Translations under genes and position numbers: made by a program
In this document: one piece after another, positions 1 to 11,966 of the stretch
Layout of the letters: each line of letters begins with the position of its first letter
Position numbering within the stretch: the stretch's first letter is position 1
Assembly (NCBI GenBank): GCA_032622095.1
Contig: CP136068.1
Location: 153,105,151-153,169,150, forward strand
Source: Siphonodentalium dalli
Taxonomy: Eukaryota; Mollusca; Scaphopoda; Gadilida; Siphonodentaliidae
DNA length: 64,000 nt
Reading direction: 5' to 3'
The notes under the pieces: generated by a model
What the model saw: only the letters and a program-made list of their open reading frames with translations
Database searches by the model: none
What the model was told of the DNA's origin: nothing

Positions 1-313
1 GGTCCTATGTAGGTTTTATAAATTGATTGGGTCGCGAAGTTCGTGAAAGTTCTATTGCTATGCCGATGATTTGAGAAGCTTTATTGTTTTAGGATATTGT
101 AGAAAGACTAATCTGGCGGTGTCAAATTGAGCTATAGTGATGGGCTATCTCGCAGGACAACACATTTCGAGTTTCCGTGGGGTGTGTATTCGCTGGATGT
201 CTTATAGTTGCAATATGTAACCATTATGACCGCGTTAATTGCTTTCGACGTTTAGGTATGAACAATGGCTGGGCCATGCACTCTTGGCGGGAACACAATA
301 CCTCCGATTTTTT

Positions 314-526
314 TATCCGCATTTACTGGGAAGCTTTCTGGTGTGGTGAATGAGAAACCTGCAGTAATAAGCCGTAGTTTTTTTGTAATAATTTGAAGGA
401 TTGGTTGTTTTAACGGAATTCTGAGGCGGTGAATTCATGTAACCAGTATATTTTATATTATAATTTATATTTATGGCTAATAATATGATCTTGGTGGCAT
501 TACCATGTCTGACTATGGTTTTCTTG
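314..526 (+). repeat. Dispersed repeat family R1, copy 1
   Basis: This segment is closely similar to 52827-53027 and 63583-63714 and, in reverse, to 28871-28944. Shared landmarks in order are GAAGCTTTCTG, TTTTAACGGAATTCTGAG, an AT-rich run around TATATTATAATTTATA, ATGATCTTG, and a fixed end at GGTTTTCTTG. Just before the end an ACCA...TGGT dyad could form a short stem. The four copies share the right end but differ in how far left they reach. No coding capacity is evident. Confidence 0.8.
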
Positions 527-1057
527 TTTACTTTGGGTAACATTCCAAGACCCTATACAACATTACGCGGATTATTCATCCTTTCATGAGGTATAACCCC
601 TTTGTCGATACCCGTGATACATGTGACCAACGGAACTATCCATCGCTTCAATCTGCGATGCAGAACCAGGGCAACACCCCGAGCGAATCAACTCGCTCGC
701 CTTTCTGTCAAAAAAAATATTTTTCATCACCTGTTCTATAAAGAAACAAGAAGCAAAAAAAACAGACGTCTGATGTTCTTCATTCAAATGAAACACGCTT
801 TCAGTAATTGCGCTGATAAGTCGAGTATAGTGAACAATCGTATCCATCCGTTGGAAATGACAACCATAACCAGACGCCGATGCGTTATTGTTCACTATAA
901 GAAATTAAACACTGGCAAGGCTAGCTGTTTGACATTGACACGCTTGATATTTTTCTCACAAACAATTAGCTCTCCCAATCGGAGATCTTCCAACAATACG
1001 GAAGCGTTCCAAATAACCCGTGTATTCAAAACCTTATGTAAGAAATTTGTGCACTGA
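527..1057. other. Intergenic, no recognised gene
   Basis: Open frames of 103-151 codons occur on both strands but resemble no family I recognise, and their composition is not protein-like. The only structure seen is a 13-nt inverted repeat, TATAGTGAACAAT at 826-838 and its complement at 887-899. Confidence 0.5.
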
Positions 1058-1300
1058 AGACAAAAAAGTTAGTCAATTATGACCAACTTAGGTTAGTCAA
1101 CTGTTTGTCTATACAAGATGACTAACTTAGCTTCGTCATAATGACTAAGGCATACGATTAGTCACAATGACTAGGGTGGCGCTAGTCATAACGACTAAGG
1201 AATGGTTAGTCAACACGACTAATTAGGCCATTGGACTACAATTGTGTTAGTCAAAATGACCAGGATTGAGTCACAATGACTAACTTGTCGGAGTCACCTT
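1058..1300. repeat. TAGTC/GACTA dyad repeat array
   Basis: About nine irregularly spaced copies of TTAGTC and its complement GACTAA occur in 240 bases, many paired head to head as TTAGTC-4-GACTAA (for example TTAGTCACAATGACTA near 1159). Each pair is itself a small palindrome. Spacing is roughly 20-40 bases and the sequence between copies is not conserved. Confidence 0.75.
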
Positions 1301-2309
1301 CTCGCACATGAATTGACCGTCGAACTTGCGTAGATGGCGCCGGATATGTCGATATTCTGTGTACCTGTCAGGTACAATGTCAACGAACAAATCAGTGCAC
1401 TTAATAAAGCCCTTGATGATTCCAATTAAATTGTCACAGTTTGCATTATACATGACATGCGCGTATATGCGGATATCTTGCTAAATAGCACTGTGCTTTT
1501 CCGCTCATAGCTCGTTGGAATATCCGATATAATGTAGGATAAGTGAGGCTGTGTGAACACACAAATGTCAACGTGTGGTGTTGTGATTGTCCACGATGAT
1601 TCGCTATGCAGACATTACAACATATATACCACGGATGCATGGCACTGGCCCATTGGTAGTCCAGGAGATATTGGTCAACCTCTGCACCACCCAGGACTCA
1701 ACTTCACCCCACTAATTTTCTTTCTTAATGTCTCCTCTAATTTGTTTCGCTTGTTAACAAGAAAAGAAAGTGGCCGCAGAGACTCCAGACAAGATGGCGT
1801 CCATCATGGGAGCCATTTTTTTTATATACACCAGGTCTCTTTCTTCGCCGATATAGTAAAGATGATGTCACATACGGTCTTGTTTTCCGTTCGATTCGTT
1901 ATGGCAATATACAACCCTTACAAATTAACCAAAAATCCGACACAAAAATCCAATATGGCAGCCAAGATGTTCGCCGAAATGTAAAAATTTGCTATTTTTC
2001 GGACATTTCACCACATTTCGTTTCTCTCTGTGGGACAATATTGGCATCTTGACACGATTTTATACATTTACCGTCTAGAAGAGTCATTGGCGAACACACG
2101 GGGACCATAATATACATTCCTTGCTGAATATATTTGTCCGATATCACGTTTTCCCAAATGCCGGTACAATCCGGTCAAAGCGGAATCGACGTTAATAACG
2201 CAATGTCTGTTTCGAATCAATGAATGTTATTACTATCATAACAAAACCCATGCATATATATGTGCAGGGGATACTCGAACTAGGATTCCTCTTATACCTG
2301 AGTTGAGGA
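1301..2309. other. Intergenic, no recognised gene
   Basis: No convincing coding sequence. Around 1945-1985 there is a degraded relative (AATATGGCAGCCAAGATG) of the ATGGCGGC tandem repeat that follows. Confidence 0.5.
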
Positions 2310-2900
2310 CTATTCACCCAAATCTAAGATGGCGGCCAAAATGGCCACCAGAAATAGAAAAATCGCCGAAAATAGCTGATTTTAACATCAGTGAGCGTTA
2401 TTGTCACGACAACTCCACACCTGCTTACTATTGTGAGTTGGGAACACTAAGGCGAAGATCTGTCCTTATATCACATCCAAATAAAAGTCCCCCAAATCCA
2501 AAATGGCACCCAAAATGGCGGACAGATTTTGAAAATTTGAAAAAACCGAAATTCCATCAGTTTTACATCATTTGGGCATTATTGTCTAGACAACTCCGCA
2601 CATGCTGACAGTTAAGTTGGAAATACTGAGGTTAAGTAATTACCTTGCATCTGATGAAGGAAATTATTTTCCAAATCGAAGATGGCGGCCAAAATGGCGA
2701 TCGATATTTGAAAACAATCTTACATTCCTTTACTCCCTTACTATGGGCGTTATTGTTACGCGAATTCTACCCACAATTACATGTTTATATGGAACATTGA
2801 TATGAAGTATTCATTTGAGTTTGGCCAACGCCCACAGTCAAGATGGCGGCCAAACTGGCGGCCAGAAATTGAAAAGAAGTCGAAATGGTCACATTCTAAT
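2310..2900 (+). repeat. Degenerate ~175-bp tandem repeat (ATGGCGGC family)
   Basis: Four units begin near 2322, 2497, 2672 and 2835. Each carries AAGATGGCGGCCAAAATGGC or a close variant, followed 60-90 bases later by a conserved CGTTATTGTC segment and an ACAACTCC/ACAATT segment. Short open frames through the units give a pseudo-repetitive PKW-type peptide, which I interpret as a by-product of the DNA repeat and not a gene. Confidence 0.75.
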
Positions 2901-4429
2901 TTCAACTTTTTGTCATAATATCAATATGTATGGATTGGACGAAAAGGTACATACGCCATCTATTAGTTCCAACATAGGTCGTAGCCTTCTCGAAGGATGA
3001 AAACCCACAATAATCGCAATGTGGCATTTCGAAATCCATTCTCCACTAAGCGCCCATAATGGCCGTAACCGTATATGGGTGCGCCGAATAGTCATATTAT
3101 GACTTATAAGAATCAAAACAACAGTACTTGAGCTTATTCTGATTTGCCACATTCAGCATTATCTGGACCAGCATCCATCTCTTCATCACACTAATCCATC
3201 TCGCTCACACCAACACAGTTTTCTACACTTCTTGGTAGAAGGGTCCCACTACTCGGAATGTTTCAAACAACACATATTATGGCGGTGTCAAGCTCACGTG
3301 TTTGTCTCGAAAGCTGGGAATTCTTGTCCTTATTCTTGGCGAGCTTCATTCGTCGTAGCTACGGTATAATTCAGATGCTACATATGGGATCTGAGCGTCA
3401 TCTTGCGTGATAAACTAGAAAGGTGTGCGGTCGATGCGTATACCAGCTTTCGGAATAACCTCCCTATCTGCGTATTTTTCAGATTTGGTTACCTAATGGG
3501 GATAACAAAATGTACATCAGGTGATCTTCCCATCCAGCTACTTCTCAATATATGGTTCATGAATTAACATATTCACGTACTGACTTAAAGCGTAGAAGAC
3601 CATAATGCATAATATACCCACACTTCTTGACCATGATCATAAGTTCCAAGTGTTTGTCTATAAACAAAATCGTAACTGTTTTATGTTCCTTTACATAACC
3701 AAGATTACAACATGACAATAACTGTTACATGCAATCTATATTTATGATTTGTATAAGAACAAATGTCTATTATATAATATTCTTTCTGTCTATGGCGGTT
3801 TTAGTGGATGTGACTATTTTAAAACCTATATCCACAGGAAAGACCGCCCATATCTTTAAAATGTTTAAAGTTTAAAGTTTTATGTTATAGTGATTTAGCT
3901 TGGTCCATAGACCATCTCGCCAAACAGAGTCGAATATAATTCAAACTCCACCCAATGGCAGCAGTTATTCTTGTCCACAAGCTTTCACAACCTATGCTGG
4001 TACATGTATACCGTGGTATAATTTGAAACATTTTCACACTGGTGAATTCAATGGCAATTCATTCTGTTATAGATAGATTGATGCTATTCTCTGAACAAGA
4101 CCATTGATACAGTATATAGTACTTTCTTAGACTGCAAAGAAATTAGATGTGTGGCATTATCCCGTGCTATATTCTAGTAAATTTTATAATGTACCTTATT
4201 ATGACATTATGACAACACTATTATGCTGAGACCATAATGGGTGCATGCATTGATACCACAAGAGCTAAGAGGCTCGAGAAGTATCATTGTGCAACCTGGT
4301 TGAGCGTGGTAATTCACAACTAATCTCACTATAAGTGTGGTTCTACGATGTACGTGTTTTAAAATATGTTTATTGAAGAAAGTTTTTTTAGCAAGTGAAT
4401 TTTGTTCCATTTTCCTTATTCGTCATATA
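2901..4429. other. Intergenic, nothing recognised
   Basis: AT-rich sequence with short open frames only. I see no coding similarity, no tRNA and no strong repeat. Confidence 0.5.
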
Positions 4430-5460
4430 TCAGAAAATGACCGGAATGACCCAAATTCGTACATAGCCACCTAGGCCAAACATTTTGGGCGGAAATGTTT
4501 TTGGTCGAGCTCGAAAAAGTGGGTCCGAACGCTTCTCGGGTCGAAAAACATAGCGATATGGAGGAAATGACCATGAGAGTGTACTCAGTGAAGTGAACTG
4601 AACAAATTGGCCGAGAAATTAAATGGGTCGAAAAATTGACGGAAAATGACCGGGTTGACTCCAGATATTTTGGGCGGAAAATGTTTTGGGTCGAGTTTGA
4701 AAAAATGGGTCGAAAAGTGGTCCGAGTGCTGTTCGGGCCCAAATATGTCAGAAAATTACCGGAATGACCCTAAATTCGCTCATAGCCACCTCGGCCAAAC
4801 CTTTTGGACCAAAAATGATTTGGGTCGACCCTCAAAATGTGGGTTGAATGCTGATCAGGTTGATAAACATTGAGATTTGGAGGAAATGACACTGGGAACG
4901 AAAAATTGGGCCTAAACATTTCCGGGTCGAAACTGAAAAATGGGTCCAAAATAGAGACAGTCGGGAAATTGACCGGGATAACTCCAGAATCGTTCATATA
5001 CACCTCGACCAAATATTTTGGGCCGAAAAATTTCAACAAATTCGTTCATAGCCTCTTTGGCCAGACATTTTGGGCCGAAAATGATTTGGATCGACCCTAA
5101 AAACGTGGGTCAAAAAGTGGGTCGAACGCTGCTCGGGTCAAAGCACATTGGGATTTGGGGAAAATTACCATGGGAACGTAGTCAGTGAATTGGGCCGAAA
5201 CATTTGGATGAAAATATTCGGGCCGAAACTGAAAAAATAGGCCGAAAATAGGGAAATTGGCGGAAAATGTTTGGCCGAGGTTGCTATGAACGAATGTGGT
5301 GTCATTCCGGACATTATCTAACATTTTTCGGCACGAGCAGCGCTCGGACCACTTTTCGACCAACTTTTTTAAGCTCGACCCAATTGTATTTCGGCCAAGA
5401 ATGAGGTGGCTATGAACGATTCTGTAGTTATTCCGGTAAATTTCTGTCAATTTCTTGACT
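4430..5460. repeat. ~270-310-bp tandem repeat with an inverted terminal unit
   Basis: Three direct units share CATAGCCACCT.GGCCAAAC (4463, 4780 and, as CATAGCCTCTTTGGCCAGAC, 5046), then TTTTGGGC, GGGTCGA, a CGCT(G/T)CTCGGGTC segment and GGAGGAAATGACC. From about 5260 the same motifs appear in reverse complement (GCTATGAACGAATGTGGTGTC, GAGCAGCGCTCGG, GAGGTGGCTATGAACGA). This is why similar peptides can be read from both strands. It is non-coding repeat DNA. Confidence 0.75.
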
Positions 5461-7504
5461 TTCCCTATTTTCGACCATCAAAGTTATGTAAGTAGTGTTT
5501 TATCCCGCAGGGTCGTAACACAACAAAGACATGTTTGTCTGATTGACTACCTTTAATGAATTATTAATGAAAAAGATAGTCGTGAAATTGTTGGTAGGAT
5601 GTTCACTGTTATCCAATTCTTGCTTCGGGTCTTCCTTTTTGGCCCGCTATGGCAACGACAATCAAGCTGAGTCCGCGGGAACACGCTGGCCTTTAAAGGA
5701 TCTGAAACGAGACACTAGACCACCTTGTTAGTTATGTCTGTCGATTCAGGGACAAGCGAATGCTATAGGATAAAAAAAAGGGATGGGAGGGTGTATTTCA
5801 AACAAAACCTACTTTATCCGATTTTCGAATCTTGGCCCTGTAACAACCAGGTTAAGTGCCTTTGACAAAATAGTTCCATTCTCCCGATTTACTGAGTACG
5901 ATAAGTACCATGGTTATATATCACCTTGATGCTACTGCGGTTTTGTGGTAACATTGTGAACAAGAAAAGAAGATGCATGCATCAGATCCCCCATGAACTA
6001 TTTTACTACAAGATTTAATCACGTATATTTGGAAAGTATTAAATATTTAATATATATATTTATAACACAATTAGCCTCTAAATTCGCTCTCACGATTTAG
6101 AAAGACACACGTTTATTACCGGCACGCGCAGTGACGCAAGAGCTTAGAGCAATTATATCATTGGCAACACCAGCACTTTAGTATTATGCTGAAAGTCCAG
6201 TGCATTTGTGGCTTTCCCTCAAACTATTTGCAACAAACGTTTCTCATTGGGAATAAATACATTAGCCAATTAAAAGCAACATGCTAAAATTAAAAAACAA
6301 AATCAAGAAAGGCGAAATTGATGAATTTGTGAATTTTGTGAAATAAATTAAAAACAATTGGTAAAATACTCAATTTATGACTTTTCAACAATGTTTATAA
6401 AAATAATATTCACAAGGCCTTCCATTTTGTAAAGTGCGTAGACAATCCTGAATACAGAACAGAAAACTTTTCCCAGATATGTTCAGTATTTTTCGGGTTA
6501 TTTGCCTAAAAAATTGGGAGTTTATCTAATTTCACAGCCGCAATTTCTCAAAATTAGCTAAAATTCATTTTGTGTGGTCTTGTATTTTGGAAACTAAAGA
6601 AAAATGAAGGGATCTCTTGTTGTTTTATTAATGTCTTCTCTAGATTGTGCACAAACAAAATTCATTTTCTTATGCTTCTATGATTGAGAAGACAAAAATA
6701 AAAAAATATATTCTTCCATGTCTTCCATTACATGAGCAGAAAAATTTGCCTGTGATCGAGAACCGGCGTGATGAAATAGGATATTTGAGGTCATACAACT
6801 CAATAAATATAAATCCATATTCCCTGATTCTCTGATAACGACTTAAGTATACATTGTTAAAGACACTGTGAAGGAATTTCCAAAAACATTCTGTAGAAAT
6901 TCAACTTATGGCCCAATGAATCCCCAGTATTAACTTTGTTTTCTAAAAATGCGATTTCGGGGCGCTTTTGTCCATTTTAAAAGGTTTTTGTGCATAAATA
7001 GTAAAATCAATATTCGTTTACCCTAAAACTCTTAGTTTTGAAATAATAATAGCTTTACATTGGATATGTCAATGAATGTCACTGGGTTTAACTCGAGTTT
7101 CTGGAAACTGACTCCAAATTTGAATATCTGAAAAAATGGGGTAGGGGAAACCATACTGACAAAATCTCAGAAAACATGGAACTTATTACATAAAACATTA
7201 CTACAAACATTCTTTCATACAGAGTTTACTGCTTCCTGATCTGATGTTCATATTCAGAGATACAATCCTTTGTGTTGCCACTCGATGGCGAATTATTATT
7301 TCGGGATTGTACTATATGACATGCCCATTAAGTTCTAAATATACCTCCACTAAAGTACTGATGAAACAATCTACACAAACTGGAATAAAACAACTTTTGT
7401 CTGCAATGACTAGAATCTGTGATTACACCTACCCCCATTATCAACGTTAAAATTTGGAGTCAGTTTCTCGAAAAATAATGTGAAATTCAGTAACTGTTGA
7501 TTGG
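5461..7504. other. Intergenic, nothing recognised
   Basis: AT-rich. A 62-codon frame at 5543-5731 with a hydrophobic start is not supported by anything else. No repeat or RNA gene was seen. Confidence 0.45.
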
Positions 7505-7745
7505 CTTAAAGGTACGAGAGGCCTTGGCGGTGGGTATGCTGTGAAAACTACGTTTCCAAAATTGAGAGACACTGTATAAAACATGAAAATGTTGGTTCTT
7601 GTGTATCTTACACATGTGTTTAACACATGGTTTGGTATAATTATATAGTTTTATTACACTCCTATGCGCGATTTCCATTGAAAACGCTGTTAAAGGTACG
7701 GGATGCCTTGGTGGTGGGTATGATGTGAACATATTTCCACCGGCC
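7505..7745 (+). repeat. Two-copy repeat, 183-bp offset
   Basis: TTAAAGGTACGAGAGGCCTT at 7507 and TTAAAGGTACGGGATGCCTT at 7690 each continue into GG(C/T)GGTGGGTATG(C/A)TGTGAA. The conserved block is about 50 bases. The sequence between them is AT-rich and unlike. Confidence 0.6.
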
Positions 7746-8329
7746 AAAAACCGCCACAAACAGAAAGAATATTAAAATTTAGACAGACTTTTTCCGTATA
7801 TGTTTGAACATTGTTATGTAAACAAAAGCATAAAAAGTTACTTTCCTAGTGTTTGTTTATATTATGATGGTTAACATAAAGAGCGTTCTTTGTTGCTGAA
7901 TTCCTGATATGGAACTAATAAAGAGCGTTTATATCATTTGTGTGAGATTAGCCAGTAACACTGTGCTGTCTTCTGTAACACAATCAGACTCTTGCTTATG
8001 TAAAATATAGTAGGTCTTTATGATAGCATGCTGTTTACGTGATGGTCATGGTATATATGAACGAAACTGTATGCGTTTTAATGTTTTTCTGTTTACGGTG
8101 ATTGGTATTTTCGACAACTATAAGGCCTCCCGTGGTGTTTTAGGAGGAACGTTCAAATGATTATAAACATCAAACACTAATTGTGTTCATTGTTTTTTTA
8201 CTATTTGTGCACAGAAATATCTTTTAAAATGGACAAAAACATCCAAAACAGTCCAATATGTCATTTCTTGGAAAATATTCAATACTAAGGATTCATAAGG
8301 CCACAAGCACTATGCTGCATGACCACTAA
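7746..8329. other. Intergenic, nothing recognised
   Basis: AT-rich with two copies of TAAAGAGCG near 7878 and 7919. No gene was recognised. Confidence 0.45.
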
Positions 8330-8780
8330 AATCATTATAATTAGACGCCACACGGGCGGTTCGGGTTGCTCGCTTCATTGGCGGCGAACACATAATCGGC
8401 GATGGTGACATATCGAGGGATAATTGCCAGGATATGTTGGGCAATATTCCTTATTACTTCGCGAATCTATAGTCGACGTTAGTTCCACTATACGATTGTG
8501 ACAATATCGAAATTGTGGAAATTAAGAGGTTAACACTTACGCGCGGTCGCAGCCCTCATCCGTGCGTGGTGGGTTTTCATGTGCTTCATCGCGACAAACA
8601 TTGTGATGTCGCCATTTCGAGTGCTAATTGCCTGGCATGGCTTTGGTGGGCGATTCCCACTTGTTTCTATGCGAATATAGTCGATGGTAGAGTTTCGCTA
8701 CATATCTCCGTGGAGTTATTCGTGGTACGATGGCGACATGGGGGGGGGGGTCTGGACAGTCTGTCATGTAATATCAATCT
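8330..8780 (+). repeat. Possible two-unit degenerate repeat (~200 bp)
   Basis: GATGGTGACATATCGAGGG...TAATTGCC near 8401 resembles GATGTCGCCATTTCGAGTG...TAATTGCC near 8605. A shared GCGAATATAGTCGA-like segment follows each. The region is less AT-rich than its surroundings and holds a run of ten G at about 8740. The match is weak and may be an old duplication. Confidence 0.3.
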
Positions 8781-9791
8781 TGTATGCAGATACCATATTG
8801 AAATTCTGAAGTAGGGGTTAATATCGCCACACTTCTGTGTATCAGCGGCCCCAAACACTGCGTATAGAGGTTTCATGAAATCCAACACTGTTCTGGTTTC
8901 AAAAATTCCGCATAAAAACAATGCGTGGGTCCGGGCTGATTCGAATCCTAGCAGCTTGGCGTGGTTTTTATTCACGACACACTGTCAATATATTTGGGCT
9001 GGTATTCTGCGATCAGGGCTGGATTAATACGATTCCATATGACAACAAAGAACCGTAATAATACTTTCGGGCTAACATTTACTCCATGATGTCCATTTAT
9101 TGGCACAGTCGAAATCTATTGGCACAGGGTAAACGCAAAATCACGTATTAAATATCCCACCTATCGGAGGAAATAAATTACCTTGTTGATATATTAAATC
9201 CTATTAATGATCGTATAATACTGCCTGTTTATCCTACTAATGGAATTTGTGTATCGACCCGCTGTTCCATCTATATTTAGCGACTGTCACAATCGGGCAC
9301 GTGATCTTGTTTTGGTTCTATTTTTAGCTTTGTAAACAATCTCCTAACGTTTCTCTTCTAGGCTCTAGCTGTCAGGTCTTAGCTACCCGACGGGATAAAT
9401 GCCGTCGCTGTGCGACTCTTGTTTTATTATCAGCCAGTATTCAAATATGGAACATGAGAAGATGCGCCTATCCCATGCCATTTCCCTGGTCTGGTGAACC
9501 ATCTGTACCAATTTTCCTACATAAGTAGCGCTCTTTATTTGCTCATATTTTTCCGTAAATAGTCTGAGGTTGACATATATCTCCTGACACTCTACAGGTC
9601 AATAACTTATCACTGTGCTTAATGTTCATCAGTTTCCGTTTCCAATCCACAATTTCTGCATATTCTCTTGTCTACAGGAATCTTCGGTTGTTTATGGCGC
9701 CCTTTTTCAATTTCTAAAATATGATTGCTAATCCGTAATTTGCTCAAGATCTTTCTTACTTGGATATTTTGTACTATGTCCAAATATGGCT
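8781..9791. other. Intergenic, nothing recognised
   Basis: No gene, RNA or repeat was recognised. Confidence 0.45.
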
Positions 9792-10239
9792 CCAGTAAAG
9801 AGGGCTGAGTTGGTAGTCCAGTAAAAAGGGCTGAGTTGGTAGTCCAGTAAAAAGGGCTGAGTTGGTAGTCCAGTAAAAAGGGCTGAGTTGGTAGGCCAGT
9901 AACAAGGGCTGAGTTGGTAGTCCAGTAAAAAGGGCTGAGTTGGTAGTCAAGTAAAAAGGGCTGAGTTGTTAGGCCAGTAAAAAAGGCTGAGTTGTTAGGC
10001 CAGTAAAAAGGGCTGAGTTGGTAGTCCAGTAAAAAAGGGCTGAGTTGGTAGTCCAGTAAAAAAGGCTGAGTTGGTAGTCGAGTAAAAAGGGCTGAGTTGG
10101 TAATCCAGTAAAAAGGGCTGAGTGGGTAGTCCTGTAAAAAGGGCTGAGTTGTTAGGCCAGTAAAAAGGGCTGAGCTTGTAGTCAGTAAAAAGGGATGAGT
10201 TGTTAGGCCAGTAAAAATGGCTGAGTTGGTAGTCCAGTG
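9792..10239 (+). repeat. 26-bp satellite, about 17 units
   Basis: The unit is CCAGTAAAAAGGGCTGAGTTGGTAGT with small variants: GTTAGG for GGTAGT, and one or two A added or lost in the A run. I count 17 GGCTGAG cores (one as GGATGAG). Units differ at one to three bases, and the GTTAGG variant recurs in non-adjacent units, which suggests spread by unequal exchange. Confidence 0.95.
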
Positions 10240-10809
10240 AAAGTTCTTTTTATTAGTTAACCCTTTCTACACAAAATGCTATCTTGTATAGACAGGATTA
10301 AATAATAAAAACAATTAACTGGCAGCTAGAGTGTATTGACTCGTGTGTGTTGGATTGTGTGAACTGTGACACCATGATTCAGAATTGTTCATTCGCTTCG
10401 TCTTTGAACTTTGAACACCACTGACAATTGTGGGGTAAATTTCGTTTCACATAAGATCCCCCTTGTGTAAAGATCGAATTTTGGCCGTATACTGGCATGA
10501 TATTGTCCATATCCGTAATCGTAATTTTGCGAAAGGTCTCTACATAATATAGTATACGTCAAAACTCTACTCAGTGACTTCAAAACGAGAATTCTAGTCA
10601 TTATTGGGTCATCACTGACACCGACAGAAACACTGATTGATTGAGAGTGTACTATTGGAGAAGTAACAAAAGCAAGGGTTTGAACTATTGGTGTGAAGTT
10701 GTAGATTCAGTTCCATATAGCGACTGATACAAGACATGTTTACGGTGACAAGTTACTATTTATTGTAAACAGCTGACACACTAGGACATCAATTCTTATA
10801 AATGTAATT
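10240..10809. other. Intergenic, nothing recognised
   Basis: No gene or repeat was recognised between the satellite and the SINE. Confidence 0.45.
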
Positions 10810-11120
10810 GGGGGCCTCGGTGGCTCAATCAGTTAGGGGTACAACTCGAAGCCGTTTCTCCCTCCAGGGCTGGCGATAAGGGTTCAAATCCACATGTTTC
10901 CATCGTGGACTTTGTAACTCGAAATCGTTATCTGGTGGAGTTGCCAGTTACTCGCCGATGGCGGTGGTTAGCCGCACATGGTAGCCGTGTTTATCAGCCA
11001 TTGAAATCACTGTTAGATTAGCCCTAAGTGCGCGGATTTCCCCCACCACTAAAACTGGCATGTCGTGATATGGTCTTAGTTGCTGAAAGCGACATTAAAC
11101 CCCAAATCAATCTATCAATA
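10810..11120 (+). mobile_element. tRNA-derived SINE
   Basis: The element opens with a tRNA-like head. An A-box-like TGGCTCAATCAGTTAGG lies at 10821-10837 and a B box GGTTCAAATCC at 10881-10891, the internal RNA polymerase III promoter spacing of a tRNA gene. A ~190-base non-tRNA body follows, ending in GCGACATTAAACCCCAAATC and a short ATCAATCTATCAATA tail. That tail type is known from molluscan SINEs, from memory of the families; I cannot name the exact one. No clean target-site duplication is visible, so it is probably old. Confidence 0.8.
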
Positions 11121-11966
11121 CATATAATTATGTTTCGTTTTTTAATTTTTAAAGGAACACAGTCTTAATTGGGATATGTGGCCTTAAATAATACTCAAGC
11201 ATTGGCAGTATATTAGATTACGTGAATGTGGCTTCGTTTGTATCGATGAGTATTTTTGTGAAAAAGTAAGTCTGTTTACCATATTGATCTTTTGTCTCTT
11301 TTCTCACCCAAATGTTAATGTCAAACTAGTCACGTGATGGCTAATTACGATTCGGGAATTGAATGAGTGGAAGACAGCTTATTATTTCATAGGAAAGAAC
11401 ACGACAACACTATATGATGTTGCCTAAACATGAAATAAAGATTGTTCCAGCGAATTCGATCGATTTCGTCTCATACTCTCTCTTTTATATTATATCAAAC
11501 TACGGAATCCTTAGCAATTACAGACTGTGTATCTTTAAAAAACGTTGCTCCTATATTAATAAATTATGAATGAACAATGTGTTTTATATATCGCGTTTTT
11601 CATTAATTTTATTGAACAAAATAGATAAATTAACCAATATAATGTTACGACACCCCCTTATACCTGTACAGTCCAGAATACATGTGTTGAAGATTTGCAT
11701 GCCATCATAACGTTCAGTCCGAAAATGAAAACAATTTCATTTCAGTATAAACATCTCGGAGCCGGAGCAATTTTCGTTGCGACGCGATGACGTTTTTCAT
11801 GATGAAATTGAAAAGTTGTGATATATAGACATATGTACACATGTAGCGTCAATCAATGATCAATGATCGTATATCCAAATGCCCAGTTCAAAAAATAAAG
11901 TATAGATGAAATAAAGTCTCGGAACGGAATCATTTTTCGAGGAACAGTTGAAGCATCGCAAGTTTA
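11121..11966. other. Intergenic / 3' side of the caspase gene
   Basis: This AT-rich stretch contains the likely 3' untranslated region of the minus-strand caspase. No other gene was seen. Confidence 0.5.
11608..11613 (-). promoter_or_regulatory. Possible polyadenylation signal of the caspase gene
   Basis: TTTATT on the plus strand reads AATAAA on the minus strand, about 355 bases beyond the caspase stop codon. In AT-rich DNA this hexamer arises easily by chance. Confidence 0.3.

Noticed and set aside
602-1057. 151-codon open frame on the plus strand
   Set aside because: No recognisable domain, an overlapping frame of similar length on the other strand, and no splice or promoter support.
2303-3000. 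Repetitive PKW-containing peptides
   Set aside because: They arise from the ~175-bp ATGGCGGC DNA repeat and change frame between units.
4416-5450. Similar peptides on both strands with LGQTFW and VEKWSE
   Set aside because: Explained by the tandem and inverted repeat; frames are not conserved across units.
5543-5731. Small secreted protein with a hydrophobic N-terminus
   Set aside because: Weak signal-like segment only; no splice, repeat or family support.
9792-10239. CRISPR-like array (17 regular short units)
   Set aside because: Units are contiguous with no unique spacers, and the genome is animal; it is a satellite.
10810-10900. tRNA gene
   Set aside because: A and B boxes are present but no cloverleaf with a proper acceptor stem; the long body and tail show a SINE.
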